This document shows positions 8,706 through 18,170 of a DNA stretch of 64,000 bases, one piece after another; the first letter of the stretch is position 1; every line of letters starts with the position of its first letter. This DNA is from Rhodobacteraceae bacterium SB2 (GTDB lineage: Bacteria; Pseudomonadota; Alphaproteobacteria; Rhodobacterales; Rhodobacteraceae), in the NCBI GenBank assembly GCA_001642945.1, contig LGRT01000010.1:1-64000 (forward strand), given 5' to 3'. The translations under genes and the position numbers were made by a program. The notes below the pieces were generated by a model, which saw only the letters and a list, made by a program, of their open reading frames with translations, was not told the origin of the DNA and did not search any database.

Positions 8706-8820
8706 TTATGGACATGTTGGACATCTGGACACCCCTTAGGGGTGTGTCCATGTCTGTCCGCCTACAAATATCCTGCGGACAAGTCGGACATGTCCGCTAT
8801 TTGTCCTGTCTGTCCTAGTC
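8706..8820. repeat. Iteron-like cluster of GGACA/TGTCC motifs
   Basis: Ten copies of GGACA or its complement TGTCC fall within about 106 bases, at 8710, 8719, 8727, 8745, 8755, 8777, 8786, 8791, 8802 and 8811. Neighbours are often 8-11 bases apart, close to one helical turn. Within the array GGACACCCC and GGGGTGTGTCC form a hairpin around TTA. The last copy touches the stop codon of the broken helicase gene. Such arrays next to replication genes usually bind an initiator, so a former plasmid or phage origin is a reasonable inference. A transcription terminator is an alternative for the central hairpin. Confidence 0.6.
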
Positions 8821-9912
8821 ATGTACTAACCACACGTTATCATCATAGCTGCGTATGAAATCCTGCTCTTCAAGTTTTTTAACATGCCGACGAAAACCTC
8901 TCTTTATTGAACTTTCCTGAGCCGTACTGCCTACACGCATCAGCATGTAACTGTCCTGCCAACGATTAACATTCACAACATTTCTATTTTGAGGATAGTT
9001 TTCGGCATCATATATTTTGTGGCCATCCTTGAACAAGGCATCTTCAAGAGCTTGCAGCGCTATTTGCGCATCGCCTTTTGGCCGGCGTTTATCATGCGAG
9101 GAGTAGCTGGATAATTCTTCCGGCTTTACAACACAGCTCGTGATTGGATCACCATCTTCATCAAAACCAAGTTGAACTCCCATAAGACTGAAAGCCACTT
9201 TTTTGCCATTTTCCAGGTCTCGCTGTTTATGTGCTGTAGCGAAGCGCATCAGGCCGTCAGCTTTTACTTCAATTTCTGTATCCATTGCTGCCCTTAAGCT
9301 AGAATGCCCCCTTGCGCCTTTGCCTCGATCTTTGCCTGAGTGGTGAATAATCATAACATGGCAATTGAATATCGACTTAAGGAGCATGATGTTTTTAATG
9401 TATTGGCCCATATCTGCGCCATCATTTTCGCTTCCAGCGCCCATAGTCATTGCTAATGTATCTACCACGATGAGAGAGAAGTCTTGTTCCTGGATCAAGC
9501 TGATGACGGCGTTCACGTCATCTACCCCATGAAAATCAACCTGGACTGGCAGGAGCTGCAAGTTGTCAGCCATATTTTCATAAAGAATGTTATTTTCGAG
9601 TTTGATAGCGGCAATTCGCTTTGCAAACCCCTTGCCTCCTTCTGAGGCCAGGTAGAGCACTTTGCCCTGCTTGACCCGGTTTTTCATCCAATCAACGCCG
9701 GCCGCGATGTGACCCGCGATATCCAATGCCAAGAAAGATTTTCTACAATTACTATCGCCGTAAATTACTGAGATCGTTTCTCGAGCAAACCAATTTTTGA
9801 CAAGGTAATCACTGGATAAATCAAGGTTAAGATCGCGCGCTTAAAGAAGAGCCTCTCTTAATTCCTCGATGCGAAAATTAGTAATGGGCTCAGCATTATC
9901 GAGATCAACCAT
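8815..9912 (-). pseudogene. Broken RepA-like (AAA_25) replicative helicase/ATPase gene
   Basis: Read from the ATG at 9912, this frame gives a full-length RepA-like ATPase of about 365 codons, but codon 24 is a TAA stop (9841-9843). Past the stop the frame stays open and family-like: a Walker A region, LASEGGKGFAKRI, a Walker B strand (FSLIVVDTLAM), then VMIIHHSGKDRGKGARGHSS. The Walker A reads GDSNCRKS, with arginine (codon 9742-9744) where the invariant glycine should be, a change one transition can make. Two independent lesions point to a pseudogene. Its ATG overlaps the end of the Toprim gene, as in intact phage or plasmid replication modules. Confidence 0.75.
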
Positions 9913-10375
9913 TTTGCTTCTCTAACTCTTCAATAAGATAATCATTCCAGTCTCCTTTTCGAGGTGGAAATAATGTTGATGCTTTCCAGCCCAGTCCGGC
10001 AGCTCGTTCGCCTAGTTGCAAAGCGGACACTTTGCCTACTTCGTCACTATCAGGCATCAAGATCAGAGTGCCTGGTTTTCTTGGTAAAGCGAAATTTTTA
10101 AGCCCAGCTGCCGATAATGCTGACAAGAAAGTTGCGCGCTCCCAACCGAGCATTCTCAAAGCTGAAAGTGCGTTTTCTATTCCCTCACATAAGACTATGT
10201 TTTTGCCGGAGCCTCCCACATAGACTGAGGCTCCATTACAGGGTCCAAGCATTTTCTTACAAAGCCTACCACCATCGTTCTTCAGAAATGTTCTGTGAAT
10301 ACCAACTAGCTTCCAGTTACGGCGTACAGCACGTGGTACCGCCTCATTATTCCGTAAATTGGATGCTTCCGTCAC
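9905..10375 (-). pseudogene. N-terminally truncated Toprim primase of a phage/plasmid module
   Basis: A 156-residue reading with a Toprim fold: IVLCEGIENALSAL (E64), then LILMPDSDEVGK (D109, D111), and the late motif GDWNDYLIEE common in prophage primases. The zinc-finger and primase parts that normally precede Toprim are missing: a TGA stands eleven codons before the first usable start (GTG at 10375), and the upstream DNA encodes nothing similar. It ends overlapping the ATG of the helicase pseudogene (ATGGTTGA), preserving the original gene pair. A surviving free Toprim protein is possible but unlikely. Confidence 0.65.
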
Positions 10376-10452
10376 TTGTGATACTTGAGCCGTTCGGTTT
10401 CATGGCATTTTTTGCTATCGCTGGGTATGTTGATTGAAATCGAAGCATAAGG

Positions 10453-10800
10453 TCAGCTACGTTCATCACGAGCAGCGTCCGTTAACGTGTTTGAATTCTG
10501 CTTTTGAACGCGTTCATACTCTTCTAATCCCTGCTCCATCATTGCCTGATGCCCTTTAGCTTGCCGGATCAAAGCCAATCCTAAGATCCAACCGATCGCC
10601 AAAGAACCTATGCCAAAAAGTATCATATTGCGCACAATCCAAAAAGGCTGCCCATTGATGTGATCTGCATAGGCCCCAAAGAAAAATAGCGAAGAAGTTA
10701 GCGACAAACCAATTATAAGTAACACCCCATAACCAATCTTAAATTTTGGAAACATGGCGGCTAATGCAACTATCGATAGGCGAATTATTAGCTTAATCAT
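10453..10800 (-). CDS. Small integral membrane protein, unknown function
   Basis: A 115-residue protein with about three membrane segments: residues 2-17, 24-45 (GVLLIIGLSLTSSLFFFGAY) and 58-77 (LFGIGSLAIGWILGLALI), then a charged tail with RVQKQNSNTLTDAARDERS. No family recognised. It lies in the decaying mobile region but reads as intact, with AAGGAACG close before its start. Confidence 0.5.
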   Translation of the reverse strand: MIKLIIRLSIVALAAMFPKFKIGYGVLLIIGLSLTSSLFFFGAYADHINGQPFWIVRNMILFGIGSLAIGWILGLALIRQAKGHQAMMEQGLEEYERVQKQNSNTLTDAARDERS

Positions 10801-10890
10801 TATACGTTCCTTTAAGGGGTGGCATTATCCTGCTTCTTTGGGCGCAGGGTCGTTTATTTTTAATTGGTATTGTACTTATTTGGACTTTTC

Positions 10891-11082
10891 TTATTCAAAG
10901 GCCTCACCCTCGGCGATATAGTTTGGCGCAGGAATACATGCAAAATTTCCCGTAATTCCCACAGTTCCGACCTCTTCCATTTGAGCAGCTGCGTTTAAAC
11001 ATTCTTCTTTTGTATCCATTTCACCAACGGTAAGCAGGCCATTTATCGCTGTGAAAACTAATATCCAGGAATATTGAAACAA
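10891..11082 (-). CDS. Small secreted or membrane-anchored hypothetical protein
   Basis: A 63-residue protein with a short hydrophobic N-terminus (MFQYSWILVFTAINGLLTVGEM) and two cysteines further on (TKEECLNAAAQM; NFACIPA), a pattern seen in small periplasmic proteins of phage-derived regions where the cysteines form a disulfide. Preceded by AAGGAAAATT. No family recognised. Confidence 0.45.
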   Translation of the reverse strand: MFQYSWILVFTAINGLLTVGEMDTKEECLNAAAQMEEVGTVGITGNFACIPAPNYIAEGEAFE

Positions 11083-11439
11083 TCTAATTTTCCTTCTAAG
11101 GGGTCAACGTCCTGCCGCTTTTGGCAGTCCCGACTATTGATTAGGTACAACTATGTCTTGAACCTGCGAAACCTAAGCGCAGCCAACGAGGACAGGCATA
11201 TCCTACACAAACAAAGAACAATAAAAATGACAAATATATTTAATTAAATGTTGCATAGATAAACATTATTCTCCGACCGCCATATTGTGGTTATACGATA
11301 AAGCAGAGTCTCCCTGTATCAAACTGGTTCTGGTTCGGCGGTGGATCTCTTAGGTTCAACACCAGCGGCTCAAACGCTTAAGGGCCTTACCTGGAACTTT
11401 TGTTACCCTTTAAACACTCAACTTGTTCGGCCCAACATC
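11083..11439. other. Gap, nothing coding recognised
   Basis: About 350 bases between a small secreted-protein gene and the end of a decayed recombinase. It contains a weak hairpin (CTGCC-gctttt-GGCAG near 11113). No RNA gene seen. Confidence 0.35.
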
Positions 11440-11900
11440 TCCGGCTTTCTTATTAACGCCATCACCCCGTAAACCTTTGCATAACCAAGCGTATCTGAGC
11501 GGCGGTATAGCTAGGCTTTCTACCCTTGCAGCTTTCCGGTTTGTTAGCTTTAGCATGCGCAATACCTTCTAACGGGGCTTTCTTCATCGCTAACTCTTAT
11601 GGCTTTGCGATTGGTGACATAAAGGTAAGCATTGCATCGCGTGAGGTTGTGGCCAGCGCATCAGATGGCTTGGTCTCAAACGCTAGAAGGTTGAAGATCG
11701 CCTTAATGGTAACGCTATAATCCAAGAATAACCGGATATTCTTTTTGGTGTCATCGTCGCTACGACCAAACTGGTCTGCTTTTTCTGGTCATAAAAGCGT
11801 CTTCCTCTCGGGGCGAATAAGAGAGATGCCATCGGTTTGGGCGTTCAGCTTGGAAAGTGTAAAAAAAACTGACATTCGCGCATCTGCAATAACCTCTTTT
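11440..11900 (-). pseudogene. Decayed serine recombinase (resolvase/invertase), copy 1
   Basis: In one minus-strand frame the DNA reads as a resolvase-type recombinase interrupted by several stops. Recognisable parts are PEKADQFGRSDDDTKKNI (the DRxGR-T-x-D region), ATTSRDAMLTFMSPIAK (end of the catalytic domain) and GIAHAKANK...GRKPSYTAAQI, the linker and start of the C-terminal helix-turn-helix. The stops after ERKTLL and after IAK show it is dead. The catalytic serine region is not recognisable. Plus-strand ORFs here are shadows. Confidence 0.6.
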
Positions 11901-12119
11901 TTTATCAAACCTGACTGTTTTTATTGAGGTGGCTAATGCTTGATGGATTGCGTTGATATGCTGGCTCTCAGATATAAAAACGTCTAACTCATCTGTTAGA
12001 TCAAATTAATGAGTGGGGTGTCCTGTGCGTTTTGTAGCCTTTGGTGTCCAGTCAATCCCAATTCTAGGGGGTGTTCGTGAGTTGGCTTACCATAATCGGG
12101 TATAGCTTTTAGCCACAAA

Positions 12120-12320
12120 TTACTCGCATTCAGCGATGGCAGCAGCCATGCCCATGCCAGTTGCTACATTCACCAACGGCAAAGAAGCCGCTGCAGCCGT
12201 ACACTCAACTTCACCCCGTATGAGAGGTTTATCGTCTGGCGCTTTCAAGTTGTAATACGCCATAGAGCCGCCGAGCGCTGCTATGATCACGACCAGTGTT
12301 ATGATTTGGCTAGTGTTCAT
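12120..12320 (-). CDS. Small membrane-anchored hypothetical protein
   Basis: A 66-residue protein with one N-terminal membrane segment (IITLVVIIAALGGSMAYY) and a periplasmic tail with two cysteines (C40 and the C near the end, AAAIAECE). The spacing suggests a disulfide. It starts five bases after the stop of the 166-residue gene and has an A-rich leader. Function unknown. Confidence 0.45.
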   Translation of the reverse strand: MNTSQIITLVVIIAALGGSMAYYNLKAPDDKPLIRGEVECTAAAASLPLVNVATGMGMAAAIAECE

Positions 12321-12325
12321 TAAGT

Positions 12326-12826
12326 TTATTTTTTCTGCTGCTTTTTCTGCTCTTTGGGTTTTTTACGCTTAGAGTCCCGTAGTTTTTCTTTGGCTTCCGT
12401 ACTTAGCATAATGGCTACTGCCCGCAGATCTGTTTGCTCTAAGCGTTGCGTTTGCGTGTCACTATTCGTTCGAACTTGCTGTAGTGGATCGTTTCCTGAC
12501 TTCTGCTTCAGCATCAAGGCATCATTGAAGGCTTTTAGCATTTGGCCCGAGTTTTTATTCAGTTTGGCATCCATACAATAATGATAGCAGAAGAAGCCTG
12601 GTTGGTTAAGCAAAGCTTTCATTCGGGTCAGTTGACGCCTGCGCAAAAAAAACATTGATCTGATAGTCTCTGAAGGACGTATCTCTGTTATGATTAAAAA
12701 CAATAACCGCCCCGCTAAAACCCCGATCAGGGCAAAGGCCGCCAAATTTGCTTTTACGGTAAGCCAATCTGATCGATTGATGTTTGGCATAACGATATAC
12801 GCGGCTTTGGCGTTTTTACTGATCAC
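12326..12826 (-). CDS. Hypothetical membrane protein with a very basic tail
   Basis: A 166-residue protein, or 154 if translation starts at M13. Residues about 27-47 form one membrane helix (ANLAAFALIGVLAGRLLFLII). A helical polar region follows, and the tail is strongly basic (KLRDSKRKKPKEQKKQQKK). No family recognised. Followed after five bases by another small membrane gene, so the two may form an operon. Confidence 0.45.
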   Translation of the reverse strand: MISKNAKAAYIVMPNINRSDWLTVKANLAAFALIGVLAGRLLFLIITEIRPSETIRSMFFLRRRQLTRMKALLNQPGFFCYHYCMDAKLNKNSGQMLKAFNDALMLKQKSGNDPLQQVRTNSDTQTQRLEQTDLRAVAIMLSTEAKEKLRDSKRKKPKEQKKQQKK

Positions 12827-12872
12827 GCACAGCTGATTAAGTGTTTTCCTCGCTAATCAGCCAGAGCAAGCA

Positions 12873-13271
12873 ATGATTACAATGCCCCCTGAGCTAAAGA
12901 TACTCTTGATATATTGCTTGCTGGTAATGCTGATGCTGGTGGTACAATCAATCTTGGCGGTACACCAGCATGGGCTAAGGCCATTGGTTGGTTCAAGAGA
13001 TGGCATAGAATATACGGGCTTAGCTGACCGAGCCATACGAGCGTTAAACAACACGCTCATCTCGCTTGTATTGATTATTCCCCCGGTTTTCACACTTGCT
13101 CTGCTGTCTGTTTCTACCAATATAACCACAGCCGTTTTGCAGGCATTCGTTGTGGTGAGAGTAGGGCACTTTATTGTGTATCTACTTGGGATTTCTTGGA
13201 TAAGAAGCTGCCTGTGGTGGACGGGTCTTATATGCACCGTTTATTTGTATGTGATCTGTTTAGGTCTTTAG
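12873..13271 (+). CDS. MAPEG family membrane protein
   Basis: A 132-residue protein with four hydrophobic segments and the MAPEG layout: a first helix, the loop with LRPLVGSRDG, then GLADRAIRALNNTLISLVLI (in MAPEG proteins this arginine-asparagine helix binds glutathione or lipid), a third helix, and the RVGHFIVYLLGISWIRS segment. The usual N-x-x-E is NNTL here, so the glutamate is missing and catalytic activity is uncertain. MAPEG proteins act in the membrane on glutathione or eicosanoid-like substrates; the bacterial role is mostly unknown. Confidence 0.7.
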   Translation: MITMPPELKILLIYCLLVMLMLVVQSILAVHQHGLRPLVGSRDGIEYTGLADRAIRALNNTLISLVLIIPPVFTLALLSVSTNITTAVLQAFVVVRVGHFIVYLLGISWIRSCLWWTGLICTVYLYVICLGL

Positions 13272-13283
13272 CGAGACGTACGG

Positions 13284-13562
13284 TTATATCTTTTGCCATG
13301 GAAACGGCTTCTCTTCACTCGCGCCAAGCAGAAATGCGAAGGCCTTATCATACCAACTCCTAAAGTTTGAGGCCAGTTCGGTGATAAAGACGTTTTTCTC
13401 CTTCGAGATAACAATCCACAGAAATTGCACGAATGCCAAAAATCCTATGATTGTTATGCCAATGTTCATCATTATGCCGATGACAAGCATCTGAAAGCCC
13501 CTCATGACAATCTGTTTACGCTCTGATGTTACAAGTTGTGACACTCTGCCCTCCTTTACCAA
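13284..13562 (-). CDS. DUF4389 family membrane protein
   Basis: A 92-residue protein matching DUF4389: an arginine-led first helix (RGFQMLVIGIMMNIGITII), a second helix (FLAFVQFLWIVI), then the conserved FITELASNFRSWYDKAFAFLLGASEEKPFPW ending. Such proteins are inner-membrane and of unknown function; some have a lipase-like neighbour. It converges on the MAPEG gene with 12 bases between stops. Confidence 0.7.
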   Translation of the reverse strand: MVKEGRVSQLVTSERKQIVMRGFQMLVIGIMMNIGITIIGFLAFVQFLWIVISKEKNVFITELASNFRSWYDKAFAFLLGASEEKPFPWQKI

Positions 13563-13602
13563 GGGTGGATATAAGAAGACTATGCTGCGGCTTCAACACC
13601 AA

Positions 13603-13639
13603 GCATCCCCCCCCTTAGCGGGGGCCTGTGGGGGGATGC
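13603..13639. repeat. Long GC-rich inverted repeat
   Basis: GCATCCCCCC at 13603 is mirrored by GGGGGGATGC ending at 13639, with an inner CCCC-ttag-CGGGG stem. It lies just upstream of the DUF4389 start and lacks a T run, so it is not a typical terminator. A shorter hairpin with the same arms (GCATCCCC and GGGGATGC) lies after ftsZ at 40954. Confidence 0.6.
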
Positions 13640-14014
13640 TCAATAGTGGCGTTTTTGCGCTTAAATATGCGGGGGTGTAGGCATGCAGCCTATCGCGTTT
13701 AACTTTTGGTCGTGATCTTGATTAAGATTCGCACGCGCAGTGGCTTTTCTCCAAAATCAGCGTTGAACAGCCCATCCTTGAGCCCGGAACGCATAAGATA
13801 AAACTTTCTGCAGAGAATTCTGGTGCCTTCATCGCAGCCCGCAGTATTTACTATTCTATCTGTTCTTGGGCTACTCAGGTTGCGATCTAGTCGTTGTCCC
13901 GCCTATGCCCATTGTTGTATTTACGACATAAGCAGTTGAGGGGGTAGCAGAGCCATTGAATTTTTGGCGCACTTTTTGCTCTTTAGGAAGATAAAGCAAT
14001 AAAGGATCGAAAAA
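13640..14014. other. Gap, possible short remnant
   Basis: About 375 bases. On the minus strand near 13707-13860 a 50-residue open stretch (with CDEGTRILCRKFYL and a TTKS end) might be decayed coding sequence, with stops just upstream. Nothing else recognised. The promoter of the bactofilin gene should lie at the right end. Confidence 0.3.
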
Positions 14015-14332
14015 ATGTCAGGCTCCCTAATAAGTGCAGATTTAATTATTGAAGGTGACATAAAGAGTGATGGAAACTTGACTGTCGATGGAAGAGTGGT
14101 CGGGAATGTCAGCTGCATAAATGTGACGATAAATTCGGGTGGGTTTATTCAAGGAAACATAAAAGCACATCATCTTGTCAGCCTTGGAAGTATTTCAGGG
14201 GATATTCACGCCAAAAGCGTTGATCTGAAAGAAGGCTCGACAACTAAGACCAATTTGGAAAGCGATAATCTGCAAGTCAGCTCTGGGGCAGTTCTTCAAG
14301 GACAAGTAAATATCAGCGGAGCATCGACTTAA
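14015..14332 (+). CDS. Bactofilin family cytoskeletal protein
   Basis: A 105-residue bactofilin made almost wholly of the beta-helical domain: repeated six-residue rungs such as LISADLIIEGDIKSDGNLTV, DGRVVGNVSC, GGFIQGNIKAHHL, SISGDIHAKSV and AVLQGQVNISG. Bactofilins polymerise without nucleotide and often scaffold cell-wall enzymes at the membrane. No linked peptidase (such as an M23 enzyme) is present here, unlike many bactofilin loci, so its client is unknown. GGATCGAAAAA precedes the ATG. Confidence 0.85.
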   Translation: MSGSLISADLIIEGDIKSDGNLTVDGRVVGNVSCINVTINSGGFIQGNIKAHHLVSLGSISGDIHAKSVDLKEGSTTKTNLESDNLQVSSGAVLQGQVNISGAST

Positions 14333-14589
14333 CCCTGAAGGGCATAAAATAAAATTACACCTCAAGTCAAAGCGCATATCAGGCGTGGTTTCTATCACAG
14401 AGACACCGCTTGCAGATGGTTTGGTTGCCGGGGCGGGTTTGAATTTGGCCTGATGTTTTGTGGTCCGGATCTAGCGTTTGAGAGCAAATATTTTTTAAAG
14501 GAACCTTATGGTCCACTATTGGGGGCTAAGCTGCTTACCTCTGATAAACGCCACTGGCGCGAGATAGCGGCTCACGGACCTTTACCTGC
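14333..14589. other. Gap, nothing recognised
   Basis: About 260 bases between the bactofilin and the second recombinase remnant. No intact gene or RNA; probably part of the decayed element. Confidence 0.3.
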
Positions 14590-14900
14590 TATTATTGGTA
14601 TCTGTTCTTGATCAAGCGCCTTGGCTAATCTGCCCAACAACAAAGAGCCGTCAGAATAAAACCTTTCCAATATTGGGTTTTAAGAAGTCTGGCTATTTTA
14701 AGGTGAGCCTTCTCTATGCGCTTATCTATGCGTGTCTGATTTTTTTCACCTTCTACATAGCCGATGAAGCCGCCCAATTTCACGCCGTTAGAGTTTGCAG
14801 CAGCTAATGAAGCATTCGCTCTTGAACTAATTGCTTGGGCTTCTTTTGGGCTCTAAGGGCGTGTGGTTCCACGGGCATAATCAACCCCGGCACGATGAAG
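14590..14900 (-). pseudogene. Decayed serine recombinase, copy 2
   Basis: A minus-strand reading keeps the end of the catalytic domain and the linker of a resolvase-type recombinase: AISSRANASLAAANSNGVKL G, matching 'ISeRTkaALAAAKaRGvkLG'. After a frameshift comes LAKALDQEQIPIIAGKGP, the helix-turn-helix part usually read 'iA..LN..GIPTargg.W'. Stops and the shift show it is dead. It belongs to a different subgroup from copy 1 (no GRKPSY linker), so the two are not simple duplicates. Confidence 0.6.
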
Positions 14901-15027
14901 GATATATGAAACTTTTGGCGCCGGTAATCTGATCAAAACTCTTCTAAGCCTGATCTCGTGAGGGGCTATTTACAGTAACTTTATCAGTAGGTTATCTATC
15001 AGTAGGCTGCTTTAGTCTGGTGATATC

Positions 15028-15101
15028 TGGAGCGGGTAGCGGGAATCGAACCCGCACCTTAAGCTTGGAAGGCTCTTATGATACCATTTCACCATACCCG
15101 C
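15028..15101 (-). tRNA. tRNA-Gly (anticodon TCC)
   Basis: The reverse complement folds as a cloverleaf of 74 bases: acceptor GCGGGTA paired with TACCCGC, anticodon loop CTTCCAA giving TCC, T loop GTTCGATTC, and an encoded CCA end. Reads GGA and GGG glycine codons. Confidence 0.95.
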
Positions 15102-15349
15102 ACTCTGATAGCGCGTGATAGAACATGGTCCATGGGGCGTCAAGCGCGAAGATAGGCCTTTCGATGGCGAACATTACAATTCATGTGCACAGGTCTGAAA
15201 TCGCGGATCGAGAAGGCAGTTTAAAGCGCCATATTCCTCGCAAAAGCTGGCTTGGGCGGTGGTTTACCCTTTGCGCTGTACCGCACCCGGGTGTTTCAAC
15301 AAGCGGGCAACCTCTGGTCAATATGATCGCGCTCGGCTAGGAACCTTTT

Positions 15350-16105
15350 ATGTTAAACTGCCTAACCTATCCTTGCGCGCAGAACGCTGCCTCGCTGCTT
15401 ATCGTACATGGGTTATACGGGTCTGCGCGCAATTGGGGCGTGATCAGCAAGCGGCTTTCGGATCAATTTAATGTTTATGCCGTTGACCTGCGCAACCATG
15501 GCGATAGCCCCTGGTATGACAGCCAATCTTATCACGATATGGCGCAGGACTTGGCCCAGATCATTCAGCATATTGGCCACCCGATGCATGTTATTGGCCA
15601 TTCAATGGGCGGTAAAGCGGCGATGGTTTTGGGCCTAACGGAGCCTAATCTGGTTGAGAGATTGCTGATCGCCGATATCGCCCCCGTCGCCTATGGCCAT
15701 GACCAAAGCCAGTATATTGAAGCGATGCAGCGGCTGGATCTTTCGCAAATAAGCACCCGCGCCGAGGCGCTCCAAGCTTTGGCTGCCGATGTTCCCGATC
15801 TCGCTTTGCGAAATTTCTTCCTGAGATCACTGGATTTGAAAGAAAAGCGCTGGAAGCTGAACTTAAAAATTTTGCAGCAAGAGATGCCTCAAATTCTGGG
15901 CTTTCCCGAGCTTACCGAAATTTTTCAAAAGCCTTGTTTGATGTTGGCGGGCGCAGAAAGCACCTATGTTGCAAAAGAAATGCGCCCGCGCATCAAGGAT
16001 CTGTTTCCAAATGCAAAATTTGCCAAAATACCCAGAGCTGGCCATTGGCTGCACGCGGATCGCCCGCGCGCTTTTGAGGCAGCAGCGCGGTTGTTTTTTG
16101 CCTGA
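15350..16105 (+). CDS. Alpha/beta-hydrolase (YbfF-like esterase)
   Basis: A 251-residue alpha/beta hydrolase. The oxyanion region is LLIVHGLYGSARNW, the nucleophile elbow GHSMGGKAAM carries the catalytic serine, and GHWLHADRP supplies the histidine near the C-terminus. It is closest in feel to the YbfF esterase group (DLRNHGDSPW, FFLRSL), acting on short acyl esters or thioesters. AGGAA sits seven bases before the ATG. It is followed by lepA on the same strand; the 80-base gap leaves room for a lepA promoter. Confidence 0.85.
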   Translation: MLNCLTYPCAQNAASLLIVHGLYGSARNWGVISKRLSDQFNVYAVDLRNHGDSPWYDSQSYHDMAQDLAQIIQHIGHPMHVIGHSMGGKAAMVLGLTEPNLVERLLIADIAPVAYGHDQSQYIEAMQRLDLSQISTRAEALQALAADVPDLALRNFFLRSLDLKEKRWKLNLKILQQEMPQILGFPELTEIFQKPCLMLAGAESTYVAKEMRPRIKDLFPNAKFAKIPRAGHWLHADRPRAFEAAARLFFA

Positions 16106-16188
16106 CAGTCTGCCGTTGCTATCATTGAAGAAGTCCGCGGCGGTTTCACACCTTGACCAATCTTTCATTTCAACTCATATCCTCAGTC

Positions 16189-17988
16189 ATGACAGAGCTT
16201 AATAAAATTCGAAATTTTTCCATTGTTGCGCATATTGACCATGGAAAATCCACTTTGGCAGACCGGTTGATCCAAGAAACCGGAACCGTCAAAGACCGCG
16301 ATATGAAAGAGCAACTGCTTGACGCGATGGATATCGAACGCGAACGCGGCATCACCATCAAAGCCAATACGGTGCGCATTGATTATCAGGCAAATGATGG
16401 CGAAACTTATGTGCTTAATTTGATTGACACCCCCGGCCATGTTGATTTTGCCTATGAGGTCAGCCGGTCTATGCGCGCGGTTGAAGGATCCTTGTTGGTG
16501 GTTGACAGCACGCAAGGGGTTGAAGCGCAGACCCTAGCCAATGTGTATCAAGCGCTTGATGCAGATCACGAGATTGTGCCCGTTTTGAACAAAATAGACC
16601 TGCCGGCCAGCGATTGTGATCGGGTGGCCGATCAGATCGAAGACGTGATTGGGATTGACGCCTCCGAGGCGATCCAAGTCAGCGCCAAAACGGGTGTAGG
16701 AATTAAAGAGACATTAGAGGCAATCGTAAGCCATCTACCCGCGCCGACCGGTGAGCGGGAGGCCCCTTTAAAAGCGATGCTGGTCGACAGTTGGTATGAC
16801 AGCTATTTGGGCGTTGTTGTGCTTGTGCGCGTGATGGATGGCACGCTGAAAAAAGGCGAGCGGATTAAAATGTTATCCAACGGGTCAACGCATCATGTTG
16901 ATCGTATTGGGGTTTTTCGGCCTCAAATGGAGCAGATCGACGCGTTGGAGCCGGGTGAAATTGGCTTTATCACGGCATCGATCAAACAAGTGCGGGACAC
17001 GCGCGTGGGTGATACGATCACGCATGAGAAAAAAGGTACAGAAGACGCGTTACCCGGCTTTAAGCCCAGCCAACCCGTAGTGTTTTGCGGACTGTTTCCG
17101 GTCGATAGCGCAGAATTTGAAGATTTGCGCGACGCCATTGAAAAGCTTTCTTTGAATGATGCCTCTTTTAGCTCAGAAATGGAAACATCTGCGGCCTTGG
17201 GCTTCGGGTTTCGCTGCGGGTTTTTAGGCTTGCTACATCTGGAAGTAATCCGTGATCGGATCGAACGCGAATATAATATCGAGCTTATCACAACGGCACC
17301 TTCGGTGATTTATCACATATATATGCGCGATGAGACGATGGTTGAATTGCACAATCCGGCCGATATGCCCGATCTCAGCAAGGTTGATCATTTAGAAGAA
17401 CCCCGTATCAAAGCCACCATTTTGGTGCCGGATGAGTATCTGGGAGATGTGCTGAAACTCTGCCAAGATCGTCGTGGCATTCAAGAAGATCTTACCTATG
17501 CTGGAAGCCGCGCAATGGTGGTCTATGACCTGCCGCTGAATGAGGTGGTGTTTGATTTTTATGATAGGCTTAAATCTGTATCTAAGGGCTATGCGAGCTT
17601 TGATTATACGCTGACGGGCTACCGCGAAGACAGCTTGGTTAAAATGTCAATTTTGGTGAATGACGAGCCCGTCGATGCGCTGTCGATTATGGTGCATCGT
17701 GACCGCGCTGAAACCCGTGGGCGGGCCATGTGCGAGAAGCTGAAAGATCTTATCCCGCGCCATATGTTCAAAATACCGATACAAGCGGCAATTGGTGGCA
17801 AGGTGATCGCGCGTGAAACGCTTGCGGCACTGCGCAAAGACGTTACGGCCAAATGCTACGGCGGAGATGCCACGCGAAAGCGCAAACTTTTGGATAAACA
17901 AAAAGCGGGTAAGAAAAAGATGCGTCAGTTTGGAAGGGTTGATATCCCTCAAGAGGCCTTTATCTCAGCGCTCAAAATGGATGGTTAA
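16189..17988 (+). CDS. lepA: Elongation factor 4 (back-translocating GTPase LepA)
   Basis: A 599-residue translational GTPase. The chosen ATG at 16189 gives the standard start [19 protein letters not shown] and the normal family length; an in-frame start 36 bases earlier would add an atypical leader. G-box motifs are AHIDHGKST (G1), IDTPGHVDF (G3) and NKIDLP (G4). The C-terminal LepA domain is present ([16 protein letters not shown]; ending [20 protein letters not shown]). It binds stalled ribosomes and moves tRNAs backward in elongation or initiation-related steps. Complete and conserved. Confidence 0.97.
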   Translation: MTELNKIRNFSIVAHIDHGKSTLADRLIQETGTVKDRDMKEQLLDAMDIERERGITIKANTVRIDYQANDGETYVLNLIDTPGHVDFAYEVSRSMRAVEGSLLVVDSTQGVEAQTLANVYQALDADHEIVPVLNKIDLPASDCDRVADQIEDVIGIDASEAIQVSAKTGVGIKETLEAIVSHLPAPTGEREAPLKAMLVDSWYDSYLGVVVLVRVMDGTLKKGERIKMLSNGSTHHVDRIGVFRPQMEQIDALEPGEIGFITASIKQVRDTRVGDTITHEKKGTEDALPGFKPSQPVVFCGLFPVDSAEFEDLRDAIEKLSLNDASFSSEMETSAALGFGFRCGFLGLLHLEVIRDRIEREYNIELITTAPSVIYHIYMRDETMVELHNPADMPDLSKVDHLEEPRIKATILVPDEYLGDVLKLCQDRRGIQEDLTYAGSRAMVVYDLPLNEVVFDFYDRLKSVSKGYASFDYTLTGYREDSLVKMSILVNDEPVDALSIMVHRDRAETRGRAMCEKLKDLIPRHMFKIPIQAAIGGKVIARETLAALRKDVTAKCYGGDATRKRKLLDKQKAGKKKMRQFGRVDIPQEAFISALKMDG

Positions 17989-18170
17989 ACCTGTTTAAGG
18001 CCGTCCAAATTTCACATTGAAAGCAACCTGAAATCGGGCAGATGGCTGCGCGGTGCCAAACAGCGTTTCGCAACCGAGAAAAGGTTGACACAAAATTCCA
18101 CTTGCGTCGGCCTGATCCGGGCGACACTCTGTAAATTGTATATAGTTTTGCGATAAACAGGTTGGCTTGC

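Noticed and set aside
11526-11927. Two plus-strand ORFs of about 60 codons
   Set aside because: They are antisense to the recombinase remnant, which reads as family-like on the minus strand; no ribosome binding sites.
16153-16188. A longer lepA N-terminus
   Set aside because: The ATG at 16189 gives the invariant family start and normal length; the upstream 12 codons look like leader sequence.
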